DNA of 7,417 bases from Anaerolineaceae bacterium (GCA_003532515.1 DOEX01000176.1:1-7417), one strand, 5' to 3'. Positions 1 to 6,630 are shown, counted from the first letter of the stretch. A program made the numbers and translations. Notes: a model not told the origin generated them from the sequence alone.

Positions 1-2292
1 GGATGTGGAAGCATAGTAGGTATCATCATTGTGCTCCTGGTGATCTTTTTTGTCTTCCGTATGTGTTCTGGCGGCAGTTCGTTATTACCCCAACTGGACC
101 AGAACCAGCCATTGGTCTCTCAACCAAATCAGGATGATACTTTTGTCCCTCAACAGCCTACCAACGATGACACTGTCATCCAGCCATATGCACCAATCGC
201 GACTCCCTGGCCAACTGCCCTGCCGTCGAATAACTCTGGCAAAACCTGGCTGGTCATGCTCTATCAAAATGCGGATGACAACGCCCTCGAACGCGACATC
301 ATGATCGACCTGAATGAAGCAGAAATGATAGGTTCCACTGACCAGGTCATGATCGTCAGCCAACTGGATCGTTTCCGCGGCGGTTATAGCGGCGATGGGG
401 ATTGGTCCTCCACCCGACGTTATCTTGTAACTTATGATAATGATCTCAACCGCATTGGCTCAGATTTGATCGCGGATATCGGCGAAGTCAACATGGGAGA
501 GGCTGCCACCCTGGTCGATTTTGTCTCGTGGGCTGCCAGCACCTACCCGGCTGACAACCACGTCTTGATCATGTCTGACCATGGCATGGGTTGGCCAGGC
601 GGCTGGACAGACCCTGCACCCGCCCAACGCGACAACAGTTCCAACGCGCCTCTGACCTCTGCCATCAAAGACGATATTCTCTACCTCAATGAGATTGAAA
701 ATGCGCTGAGGCAAATACAGTCCAGTACAAATATTGACAAGTTTGAGTTGGTTGGTTTGGATGCCTGTCTGATGAGCCAGATGGAAGTTTATACGGCTCT
801 GGCACCCTACACCAAGTATGCCGTCGCCTCCGAAGAAACTGAACCTGGTTTAGGCTGGGCTTATTCAGCTTTCCTCAGCCTGATGGTTTACAACCCCGAT
901 CTTTCCGCTGCAGAACTGGCAACCAATATTGTCGATTCTTACGTCAGTCAGGACCAGCGCGTGGTAGATGACGAGGCTCGTGCTGAGTTTTTGGCACAGA
1001 ATTCCAGCGGTGGCGGTTGGTTTGTCGACCGCATGAGCGCGGATCAGCTTGCCCAACAACTGGAACAAAACATCACGCTGACTGCTGTCAACCTTGAGAA
1101 TTTCCAGGGCTTGGTAGATAGCCTAAATCAATTCGCTTATCAATTACAGCGCCTTGATCAGCGCGTGGTCGCCCAGGCACGCAGCTATACGCAGTCTTAC
1201 ACCTCTATCTTTGGCAGCAATGCACCTCCTTCTTTCATTGACCTGGGTCATTTTATTCAATTGGTCTATAAAAACACCAATGATGCCAACGTTCGAACGG
1301 CTGCAGAAAATGTGATCACCAGTCTGAACAATGTTATCGTAGCGGAGAAACACGGTCCCGCCAAACCTGGCTCGACTGGTATTGCCATTTACTATCCCAC
1401 TTCTCAGCTCTATTCCACTGCGACTACCGGAATGGCATCTTATACAGTGATTGCTGACAGCTTCAGCCGTTCCTCCCTTTGGGATGACTTCCTGGGCTAC
1501 CATTACTCCGGTCGGAATTTTGAAGTGACGGCAGCGGAGCCAGTGTCGATTGCACGTGCCAGCCAGATTCCAGGTTTGGGCAATATCCAGGTTGGAGAAA
1601 TCGAAGCATCCGCCAACAGCGTAACCCCTGGCAATTATGTGGACCTCAGCACGGTCATCACTGGTCAAAACATTGGATACATTTACTTCTTTACAGGGTT
1701 GCTGGATGAAGAGTCGAACAGCATCTATGTTGCCGATACCGATTACCTCGAAAGCCCGCAGACAGGGCAGGAATCCGGTGTTTATTATCCCATTTGGCCC
1801 GATGCCGAGCAATTCCGCCTCAATTTTGAGTTTGAACCTATCCTCTATACCATAACCGACGGCAGTCAGGAAGTGTTAGCGCTCTTCAACCCGCAAAGTT
1901 ATGGACGCGACGCTTCTGAAGCCGTCTATTACGTCGATGGCACCTATACCTTCCAGGGTACTGGCGAAAGCCGAACCGCTCAACTGCTCTTCCGGGATGG
2001 AAAGATGTTTAAGGTTCTGACCTACACCGGCGGCACGACAGCCGGCGCGCCTTATGAGACCACCCCCAATGTCGGTGACACTTTCACCGTCAGCCGACGG
2101 TGGATGGCCCTTGACGCCAATGGAAACGTGACTGGGATCTCTTTTGACCAGGGCGACACCATCACCTTCTCCGGTAGCACGATCGAATGGGGCACCCAAT
2201 ATCTGCCTGGCGGTACCTATCTGGTTGGGTTCCTGGTGGCGGATATGGATGGCAATATCACCCCCGCTTACACGCAAATCACAGTCAAATAA
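1..2292 (+). CDS. Clostripain-family (peptidase C11) cysteine protease, membrane-anchored, 5' end outside the window
   Basis: The frame is open to the first base, so the true start lies upstream; GTG at 31 falls inside a hydrophobic segment and is unlikely to be the start. The window's first 20 or so codons encode a membrane helix (IVGIIIVLLVIFFVF). A linker of about 60 residues rich in Q, N, P, T and D follows, then the C11 domain. Numbering from base 31, the domain opens at about K71 with the family motif LYQNADDNALE, carries the catalytic His in SDHGMG (H184, bases 580-582) and the catalytic Cys in GLDACLM (C246, bases 766-768), and runs to about residue 490. The last 260 residues look beta-rich and may be a second domain. 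Family members are His/Cys proteases that typically cut after Arg or Lys. I infer a protease tethered outside the membrane; the substrate is unknown. The gene ends at TAA 2290-2292, with a strong terminator 18 bases later. Confidence 0.9.
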   Translation, partial: GCGSIVGIIIVLLVIFFVFRMCSGGSSLLPQLDQNQPLVSQPNQDDTFVPQQPTNDDTVIQPYAPIATPWPTALPSNNSGKTWLVMLYQNADDNALERDIMIDLNEAEMIGSTDQVMIVSQLDRFRGGYSGDGDWSSTRRYLVTYDNDLNRIGSDLIADIGEVNMGEAATLVDFVSWAASTYPADNHVLIMSDHGMGWPGGWTDPAPAQRDNSSNAPLTSAIKDDILYLNEIENALRQIQSSTNIDKFELVGLDACLMSQMEVYTALAPYTKYAVASEETEPGLGWAYSAFLSLMVYNPDLSAAELATNIVDSYVSQDQRVVDDEARAEFLAQNSSGGGWFVDRMSADQLAQQLEQNITLTAVNLENFQGLVDSLNQFAYQLQRLDQRVVAQARSYTQSYTSIFGSNAPPSFIDLGHFIQLVYKNTNDANVRTAAENVITSLNNVIVAEKHGPAKPGSTGIAIYYPTSQLYSTATTGMASYTVIADSFSRSSLWDDFLGYHYSGRNFEVTAAEPVSIARASQIPGLGNIQVGEIEASANSVTPGNYVDLSTVITGQNIGYIYFFTGLLDEESNSIYVADTDYLESPQTGQESGVYYPIWPDAEQFRLNFEFEPILYTITDGSQEVLALFNPQSYGRDASEAVYYVDGTYTFQGTGESRTAQLLFRDGKMFKVLTYTGGTTAGAPYETTPNVGDTFTVSRRWMALDANGNVTGISFDQGDTITFSGSTIEWGTQYLPGGTYLVGFLVADMDGNITPAYTQITVK

Positions 2293-2310
2293 ACTTTTCT
2301 GGTTAGAGAT

Positions 2311-2346
2311 AAAAAAGCAGTTGGAGTAACGCCCAACTGCTTTTTT
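2311..2346 (+). terminator. Intrinsic terminator after the clostripain-family gene
   Basis: A perfect 14-bp stem joins aaaaaagcagttgg (2311-2324) to ccaactgctttttt (2333-2346) around an 8-base loop. The right arm ends in six T. The A-run on the left arm means it could also stop transcription from the other strand, but both neighbours read on the plus strand. It separates the peptidase gene from the MFS gene. Confidence 0.93.
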
Positions 2347-2384
2347 AAATGTTTTTGGCTATTCAACACTGTTCGCGCTAAAAG

Positions 2385-2393
2385 TGTTATACA
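2385..2393 (+). promoter_or_regulatory. Extended -10 promoter element for the MFS gene
   Basis: TG at 2385-2386, one base, then TATACA at 2388-2393 forms an extended -10 with four of six hexamer matches. No convincing -35 lies 16-18 bases upstream. Transcription would begin near 2400, leaving a leader of about 32 bases before ATG 2432. The in-frame GTG at 2384 lies within this element, which argues against it as the start. An almost identical 12-mer precedes the DUF454 gene. Confidence 0.45.
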
Positions 2394-2431
2394 ATCAAAA
2401 TTCTAATAAACCGGTTACACTTCAGACAAAC

Positions 2432-3721
2432 ATGAAAAAACACTCGCTCCCGCTTAAGGACATTGTCATACTATTTGCTTGTGTATTAATTATGGGAACC
2501 ACTATGGGGATCGTGAATATGGTTTTGAGTGTATTCTATCCAATTGTCTCGCTGGATCTGGAAGTTAGCCGGGCTTCTTTTGCCCTGACTGGCACCATCA
2601 CAGCCCTTTCCGCTATGGTTGTTGCTCTTTTTTGGGGCTTTTTTTACTCCACAAAGCCACTCCAAAAACCAATGATCATTAGCATCATCATCTTTGGATT
2701 GTGTTTTTTTGGATTGCAAGCAGCCCAAAACCTTTACCACTTTTACGCGCTTGCTCTTCTGATTGGGATCACCTATGGTGGCATCTCAATCATCCCCGTG
2801 TCTATTATCATCACCCGCCATTTCACTTCTAACACCGGGTTTGCCCTCAGCGCAGCCCTGGCAGGCAGCGGCTTGGGCGCAATGATTCTCAATCCGATCA
2901 TCAACACGATCATCCATGGCGCTAGCTGGCGGGAGGGCTATCGTTTGATTGCAATAGTTATCTTTGCGATTTCTCTTCCGTGTGCTATCCTGGTCACCCA
3001 TCTGACCAAACATGATATGACTTCCAAACCCGCATCAGTCACGCCTTTACCAGCGAGTAAAAGGCAAAGACCTCAAATGTATCCCTGGTTGTGGGCATTT
3101 TTGCTGGCATCCTTCCTGACCGGGCTGACCGGTGGAGGATTGTTGGCAAATCTGCCTACCTACTTGAATGATCTCAACTTTTCGGTTAGCCGAATTTCTA
3201 TTATTACCTCAGCCTATGCCGCTTCATTGGTTGTTGGTAAATTTATACTTGGCTTTTTTTATGACCGCCTGGGACCAAGAACTTCCACTCTGATATCCGG
3301 GCTCCTCATGGCTCTGAGCTTTGGGCTAATTATGTTTATCGAATTAACACCCATTCTGATCCTGATGCTTGTTGTCATCGGGATTGGTCTGCCAATTGGG
3401 ACCGTATCCATCACATGGCTAACCAATTTTTTCTTTGGTAAGGAAAATTACAGCAAATATTATGGAACAGTTCAGTTTGCGAATAGCCTTGGCATGGCAA
3501 TAGGAGTGCCTGCCATTGCCGCTGGTCTTGAAAATCTTGGTAACCCTAATTTGATTTGGATTGCACTGACCCTGCTCAGTCTCGTGATGGTTGCGCTTTT
3601 TATGGTCAGTATCCGCGCAAATCTAAGAATGAAGGCATCCTTCATCAACTCTAAAATCGAAGTTGGGATAGGTAAACCCGGAGTAGATGAAATACAACCC
3701 GCCCTTGAAAAATCTGCATAA
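2432..3721 (+). CDS. Major facilitator superfamily transporter, MCT/OFA-like
   Basis: The protein has 429 residues and about 12 hydrophobic helices, split into two halves by a basic cytoplasmic loop (about residues 187-214, with KRQRPQ). This is the usual size and plan of a single MFS permease. The stretch GFALSAALAGSGLGAMI followed by GASWREGYR matches the helix 4-5 region of monocarboxylate and oxalate/formate-type carriers. LGFFYDRLGPR in the second half is the MFS loop 8-9 signature (G-x-x-x-D-R-x-G). These carriers move small organic anions, but I cannot name the substrate. I chose ATG 2432 over GTG 2384 because GTG lies in the predicted -10 element and the ATG product starts MKKHSLPLKD just before helix 1. 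No clear Shine-Dalgarno is visible. The DUF454 gene follows after 58 bases without a terminator, so read-through is possible. Confidence 0.88.
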   Translation: MKKHSLPLKDIVILFACVLIMGTTMGIVNMVLSVFYPIVSLDLEVSRASFALTGTITALSAMVVALFWGFFYSTKPLQKPMIISIIIFGLCFFGLQAAQNLYHFYALALLIGITYGGISIIPVSIIITRHFTSNTGFALSAALAGSGLGAMILNPIINTIIHGASWREGYRLIAIVIFAISLPCAILVTHLTKHDMTSKPASVTPLPASKRQRPQMYPWLWAFLLASFLTGLTGGGLLANLPTYLNDLNFSVSRISIITSAYAASLVVGKFILGFFYDRLGPRTSTLISGLLMALSFGLIMFIELTPILILMLVVIGIGLPIGTVSITWLTNFFFGKENYSKYYGTVQFANSLGMAIGVPAIAAGLENLGNPNLIWIALTLLSLVMVALFMVSIRANLRMKASFINSKIEVGIGKPGVDEIQPALEKSA

Positions 3722-3740
3722 CAGTGACTAACGCCACAGA

Positions 3741-3749
3741 TGTTATACT
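3741..3749 (+). promoter_or_regulatory. Extended -10 promoter element for the DUF454 gene
   Basis: TG at 3741-3742, one base, then TATACT at 3744-3749 gives five of six hexamer matches plus the TGn extension. No good -35 is present, as is often the case for extended -10 promoters. Transcription would start near 3756, about 24 bases before ATG 3780. The 12-mer TGTTATACTATC differs at one base from the one before the MFS gene. Confidence 0.5.
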
Positions 3750-3779
3750 ATCTGCTCTTTGCTAACAGGGCTAATATTT

Positions 3780-4181
3780 ATGCAGCGCTCCTTCTTCTTG
3801 TTCATCGGCTTCCTGGCGTTAGGTCTGGGAATAGTAGGTATGGCCCTTCCAGTTTTGCCGACCACTCCATTTTTACTTCTCGCAGGGTCTATGTTTATGC
3901 GCAGCTCTGACCGATGGTCTGACTGGCTTTTTAATCACCGCGTGTTTGGTCCAACAATTCAAAACTATTTGGAGCATAACGCAGTGGCCAAGCAAAGCAA
4001 GGTCCTGGCCATGGCTCTTTTGTGGCCCACCATCATTATCTCGATCTACCTCGTGGATTCGCTTTGGGTAAAGGCTTTGTTGATCCTGATTGCGATCGCG
4101 GTCAGCATTCACGTATTGAGCCTGAAGACTATACCACCCTCATACCGCCAGGGCGAGTACCAGGATCCAAAGAACGAATGA
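3780..4181 (+). CDS. DUF454 (YbaN-like) inner-membrane protein
   Basis: The protein has 133 residues, the normal length for PF04304. The family block is clear: GMALPVLPTTPFLLLAGSMF (residues 20-39), then MRSSDRWSDWLFNHRVFGP (40-58), then a charged stretch with K71 and K74. There are about four hydrophobic segments (3-24, 29-40, 77-93, 97-115) and a short polar tail. The family is widespread and its biochemical role is unknown. I chose ATG 3780 over TTG 3759 because AGGG at 3767-3770 is suitably placed before the ATG and because the TTG would lie almost at the predicted transcription start. The last 13 codons and stop overlap the end of the convergent DUF998 gene. It may be co-transcribed with the MFS gene upstream, though it appears to have its own promoter. 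Confidence 0.9.
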   Translation: MQRSFFLFIGFLALGLGIVGMALPVLPTTPFLLLAGSMFMRSSDRWSDWLFNHRVFGPTIQNYLEHNAVAKQSKVLAMALLWPTIIISIYLVDSLWVKALLILIAIAVSIHVLSLKTIPPSYRQGEYQDPKNE

Positions 4182-4793
4182 AAAATAAATTGACCATTCA
4201 GATACTGCAAATTTCCATACCTTCGGACGTACTAATTCGTTAGTATCAAGCGTTTCGCGATCCTCTTTACGTACCGACCACATCAATCCCAAAAACATGC
4301 CAAAAGCCAGCACCGGGACCATTCCCACCAAGCCTAAAGCCCGCGGAACCAGCGGGTTTTCGCTGCTTTGCAGGACGATGGCGAGAGAGAAGAGCAAAAC
4401 CATCAACAATCCGCCCCGGAAGAAGGCAACTGCAGCGATGGTGTGGTATTTAATCTTATTCATTGGGAATACACCAACCATACTCAAAGCGATACCAGTT
4501 GCTACGCCTAAAACCAAGCCTGCCTTCGCCCAAAAACCTGGCAAAACCAACCCCAGACTCAGGCTGACAATCACGATGCAAATCCCTGCCAACATCATCC
4601 CCAAATTGAAGACCCAATCCAGCTTCGAAACCCCGGTCTCCCCTAACTCTGAAATGTAATGGTTCAGGAAGGAATATTTCTCGCCTTTGGTACCACGATA
4701 GACCAGGCTAGGCACAATCACACCGATCAGACCAATGAACACACCAGTCAAACTGGTGAATTTAAACAACTCAGGTTGTGCAAAAAAATCCAT
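4140..4793 (-). CDS. DUF998 family integral membrane protein
   Basis: The protein has 217 residues and about six hydrophobic segments (13-32, 61-85, 88-109, 118-141, 150-173, 201-217). It shows features I associate with DUF998 (PF06197): an N-H-x-I-S-E-L-G block after helix 1 (H45, ISELG 47-51), FN at 62-63 opening helix 2, VGVFP closing helix 3 (106-110) and a conserved His just after (H117). The function of the family is unknown. The start is well supported: ATG at 4793-4791 has a strong AAGGAG Shine-Dalgarno four bases upstream on the minus strand. The final helix ends at the last residue, with no polar tail, and its last 13 codons are antisense to the end of the DUF454 gene. It is divergent from the cupin gene. 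The product is certainly a membrane protein; the family call is less certain. Confidence 0.85.
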   Translation of the reverse strand: MDFFAQPELFKFTSLTGVFIGLIGVIVPSLVYRGTKGEKYSFLNHYISELGETGVSKLDWVFNLGMMLAGICIVIVSLSLGLVLPGFWAKAGLVLGVATGIALSMVGVFPMNKIKYHTIAAVAFFRGGLLMVLLFSLAIVLQSSENPLVPRALGLVGMVPVLAFGMFLGLMWSVRKEDRETLDTNELVRPKVWKFAVSEWSIYFSFVLWILVLALAV

Positions 4794-4797
4794 AGGT

Positions 4798-4803
4798 CTC
4801 CTT
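4798..4803 (-). promoter_or_regulatory. Strong Shine-Dalgarno (AAGGAG) for the DUF998 gene
   Basis: Read on the minus strand, the bases are gaaaaggagacct followed by ATG. AAGGAG with a four-base gap fixes the start of the DUF998 gene and is the best ribosome binding site in the window. Confidence 0.8.
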
Positions 4804-4828
4804 TTCTTGCGATTTGGCTCTCCTGCAA

Positions 4829-4834
4829 ATTGTA
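4829..4834 (-). promoter_or_regulatory. Possible -10 element for the DUF998 gene
   Basis: TACAAT on the minus strand matches five of six bases of the -10 consensus and would place the transcription start near 4822, giving a leader of about 28 bases that contains the AAGGAG site. The -35 region is poor: TTCGAA at 4859-4854 has three matches and a 19-base spacer. This is a tentative call. Confidence 0.3.
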
Positions 4835-4963
4835 AATCACGCTACTCATTTTTTTCGAAAATTGACAAATATCTCGAACAAGGATGGAGTAAAGCAGAAA
4901 AGCAAGAGCAAGCCCGGAAAAAATTCGGTTCCGTCCACTTTATTAATAATATTCCTATCTGTT

Positions 4964-4991
4964 TTGAATTCTTTTTCGGATATAGTATATT
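4964..4991 (+). promoter_or_regulatory. Sigma-70-type promoter for the cupin gene
   Basis: TTGAAT (4964-4969, four of six matches) and TATATT (4986-4991, five of six) are separated by 16 bases. Transcription would start near 4998, leaving a leader of about 27 bases that contains the Shine-Dalgarno AGGGAG at 5013-5018. The 231-base gap between the divergent DUF998 and cupin genes holds these two promoter regions and no further gene that I can support. Confidence 0.55.
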
Positions 4992-5024
4992 AATCAAAAT
5001 CAAACCTGAAACAGGGAGTACTGA

Positions 5025-5351
5025 ATGATCGAAAAAGTATACAAAATGAGCACCCGCACAGAATATGTGATTGAACCAGTCATCAAGGATGAGTATATTC
5101 ACTATATGCACATGGTTTTGCTGAAGGACCAGGCTCTGCCGACTCATTACACCAATGCCAATATCTATATGACGGTCGTTTCGGGAAGCATGCACATCTC
5201 GCTTTCTGATGGAGAATTCAGGGTCTATCCCAGCGGAAGCATTATCAACATTCCCCATGGTATCAAGATGATCGCCCAGAACCGCGATGATGAGACACTG
5301 GAGCTGATCGTGGTCAAAACCCCCGCTCCCGGGAGTGAGATTTACAAGTAG
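5025..5351 (+). CDS. Small single-domain cupin protein with an eroded metal site
   Basis: The protein has 108 residues, the size of a minimal cupin. ATG 5025 is supported by AGGGAG six bases upstream. Cupin motif 1 appears as PTHYTNANIYMTVVSG (residues 39-54) and motif 2 as GSIINIPHGIKM (71-82), which keeps the G-x5-P-x-G core. Of the usual metal ligands, only the first His (H41) is kept. By alignment the second His is T43, the Glu is I47 and the motif-2 His is M82. It may therefore bind no metal, or bind one with other side chains, and could act as a binding or sensing protein rather than an enzyme. There is no signal peptide or DNA-binding domain. It appears to be monocistronic, with its own promoter and a hairpin after the stop. 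The specific function is unknown. Confidence 0.8.
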   Translation: MIEKVYKMSTRTEYVIEPVIKDEYIHYMHMVLLKDQALPTHYTNANIYMTVVSGSMHISLSDGEFRVYPSGSIINIPHGIKMIAQNRDDETLELIVVKTPAPGSEIYK

Positions 5352-5387
5352 CTATCCAAGACATTCGTACGGGAGAGGTCATGATGC

Positions 5388-5424
5388 TGGGAGCGAAGCA
5401 AGCAGTACTTGCTCCTCCCATTAA
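5388..5424 (+). terminator. Two-step hairpin, probable weak terminator after the cupin gene
   Basis: The outer stem is TGGGAG (5388-5393) with CTCCCA (5415-5420). The inner stem is AGCAAG (5397-5402) with CTTGCT (5408-5413), closed by a five-base loop. A three-base and a one-base bulge lie between them. The sequence after it, ttaagttt, is only moderately T-rich, so termination would be weak. It lies 37 bases after the cupin stop and ahead of the nnrD promoter region. Confidence 0.45.
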
Positions 5425-5446
5425 GTTTCCAAATTTTAAGTCGGCA

Positions 5447-5492
5447 CAAGAATAATTAGTTGCTTACTTCTCCGCTGGTACAATTATTCTTG
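5447..5492. repeat. 11-bp perfect inverted repeat abutting the nnrD start codon
   Basis: CAAGAATAATT (5447-5457) is repeated exactly in reverse complement as AATTATTCTTG (5482-5492), with 24 bases between. The right arm ends on the base before ATG 5493 and overlaps the last three bases of the predicted -10 element. The arm centres are 35 bp apart, a little over three helical turns. The position fits an operator for a dimeric regulator. In a read-through transcript it would be a hairpin touching the start codon. Confidence 0.7.
5476..5484 (+). promoter_or_regulatory. Extended -10 element next to the nnrD start
   Basis: TG at 5476-5477, one base, then TACAAT (5479-5484) gives five of six hexamer matches plus the TGn extension. 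The expected transcription start near 5491 is about two bases before ATG 5493, so the message would be leaderless or nearly so. This agrees with the absence of any Shine-Dalgarno before that ATG. Confidence 0.42.
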
Positions 5493-6458
5493 ATGGAAAA
5501 CCACTCTGCTACTCCAATCACACCAGAATTAGCCCGCTCGCTGATGCCAGTGCGACCGGATGATTCGCACAAAGGAACATTTGGCAAAGCGTTGGTTGTC
5601 GCTGGCTCGCGTAAATACACGGGAGCAGCTGGTCTTGCCATCCAGGCTGCTTTGCGAAGCGGTGTTGGGTTAGTTTATGCAGCCATCCCTGAGACCATCC
5701 ACGCTCCGCTAGCGGCCAGTATTTCTGAAGCGATCTGGCTGACTCTGCCTGAGAAAGATGGTGCAATTGCTTTGGCGGAACTTACATCCTGCACGGAAGC
5801 GGAAAAGGCAGGCCATGGGTCAGAGGAACCCTTACACAGGGCAGGTAAGGCAGGACTTTTCCCTACGGAGGGTAAGGATGCAATCCTGGTGGGGCCGGGT
5901 TTGGACCAGACGGAGGGCACACAGGCTTTCTTGCTTAGCTTGCTTGCGCATCTATGTGAGGTTACACCCAACCTGCCAGTGGTGGTTGATGCCGACGCAA
6001 TAAATATCCTGAGCCAACAGTCTGATTGGCACACACTGTTGCCAAACCAAACCATCCTGACCCCACACGAGATGGAATTCTCTCGTCTGACCGGGCTGCC
6101 ATTAGAGGAAATTAAGCAGAATCGCCAGGAGCTTGCCATCACCTACGCGCAGAAGTGGCATCAGACTCTGATCCTGAAAGGTGCCAACACGCTGGTCGTC
6201 TCGCCCCAAGGCGATTGCCGGGTTTTGCCCTTTGCGAACTCCGTTTTGGCGCACGGCGGTACAGGGGATGTTCTGGCTGGCTTGCTGGTTGGTCTCTTGG
6301 CGCAAGGGCTTGCGCCTTTCGATGCTGCCACGTTGGCAGTTTGGCTGCACGCCCGGGCTGCAGAACTGGCGCTGGAAGTGGCCGGTCACCCCGCCGCCAC
6401 CCTGCCGTCGGATATCATCCAGCAGTTGGGTTTGGCAATGAAGGTTATTCCTATCTAA
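5493..6458 (+). CDS. nnrD: ADP/ATP-dependent NAD(P)H-hydrate dehydratase, stand-alone
   Basis: The enzyme dehydrates the S form of NAD(P)H hydrates, formed by damage to NADH and NADPH, using ADP or ATP, and so restores the cofactor. The 321-residue protein shows the YjeF C-terminal (ribokinase-like) signatures in order: SHKGTFGKALVVAGS (25-39), YTGAAGLAIQAALRSGVGLV (42-61), GPGLD (134-138), VVDADAINIL (164-173), TPHEMEFSRLTG (190-201), LILKGANTLV (226-235) and HGGTGDVLAG (254-263). The last contains the expected catalytic Asp, D259. The N-terminal epimerase domain of fused Nnr proteins is absent and no epimerase gene lies in the window. A segment at about 88-128, rich in charged residues, looks longer than usual. 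I chose ATG 5493 over TTG 5460 because ITPELARSLMPVR is the normal family start and TTG would lie upstream of the predicted -10. Confidence 0.93.
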   Translation: MENHSATPITPELARSLMPVRPDDSHKGTFGKALVVAGSRKYTGAAGLAIQAALRSGVGLVYAAIPETIHAPLAASISEAIWLTLPEKDGAIALAELTSCTEAEKAGHGSEEPLHRAGKAGLFPTEGKDAILVGPGLDQTEGTQAFLLSLLAHLCEVTPNLPVVVDADAINILSQQSDWHTLLPNQTILTPHEMEFSRLTGLPLEEIKQNRQELAITYAQKWHQTLILKGANTLVVSPQGDCRVLPFANSVLAHGGTGDVLAGLLVGLLAQGLAPFDAATLAVWLHARAAELALEVAGHPAATLPSDIIQQLGLAMKVIPI

Positions 6459-6476
6459 GCGATAAGGCAATATCGC
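6459..6476 (+). other. Short hairpin directly after the nnrD stop
   Basis: GCGATA (6459-6464) pairs with TATCGC (6471-6476) around a six-base loop and begins on the base after the TAA. No T-run follows, so it is not a standard terminator; it could protect or mark the 3' end of the message. Confidence 0.35.
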
Positions 6477-6490
6477 AATGTGTTGGATTC

Positions 6491-6519
6491 TTTACAAGAA
6501 AATAAACATATATTAGAAT
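6491..6519 (+). promoter_or_regulatory. Sigma-70-type promoter for hppA
   Basis: TTTACA (6491-6496) and TAGAAT (6514-6519) each match five of six consensus bases and are separated by the ideal 17 bases. This is the best-scoring promoter in the window by eye. Transcription would start near 6526, giving a leader of about 115 bases before GTG 6642. The leader contains only short inverted repeats (for example AATTATGTAATT at 6608-6619), and I recognise no known riboswitch in it. Confidence 0.58.
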
Positions 6520-6630
6520 CCCTGCTCTGAGTTGCCATTCAGATTGGACAGCCGCGCAACACCTGCCCCATAGAATCCGTAAGAGAACTCATCAATTTTG
6601 CTAGTTAAATTATGTAATTCTGGAAAGGTT

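Noticed and set aside
1144..1812. A 222-codon minus-strand reading frame
   Set aside because: It lies wholly antisense to the C11 peptidase domain, which has clear catalytic motifs; composition and lack of motifs mark it as a shadow frame.
3759..3779. TTG 3759 as the start of the DUF454 gene
   Set aside because: It would lie about three bases from the predicted transcription start, and the family begins at or near the ATG at 3780, which has AGGG in place.
4862..4867. A perfect TTGACA -35 hexamer on the plus strand in the divergent region
   Set aside because: No acceptable -10 lies 15-19 bases downstream (the best is TGGAGT), and the cupin gene has a better promoter nearer to its start.
4735..5028. 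A 97-codon plus-strand reading frame across the divergent region
   Set aside because: It runs antisense through the start of the DUF998 gene, has no ribosome site or recognisable domain, and reads through both promoters.
6299..6316. Tight palindrome GGCGCAAGggCTTGCGCC
   Set aside because: It lies inside conserved nnrD coding sequence (Ala-Gln-Gly-Leu-Ala-Pro) and is explained by codon choice; no T-run follows.
6485..6578. GGATTCT/AGAATCC inverted repeat (6485-6491, 6515-6521) and a second TAGAATCC at 6571-6578
   Set aside because: The arms are only 7 bp and 23 bases apart and overlap the promoter hexamers, so the match may be chance; not enough to claim an operator.
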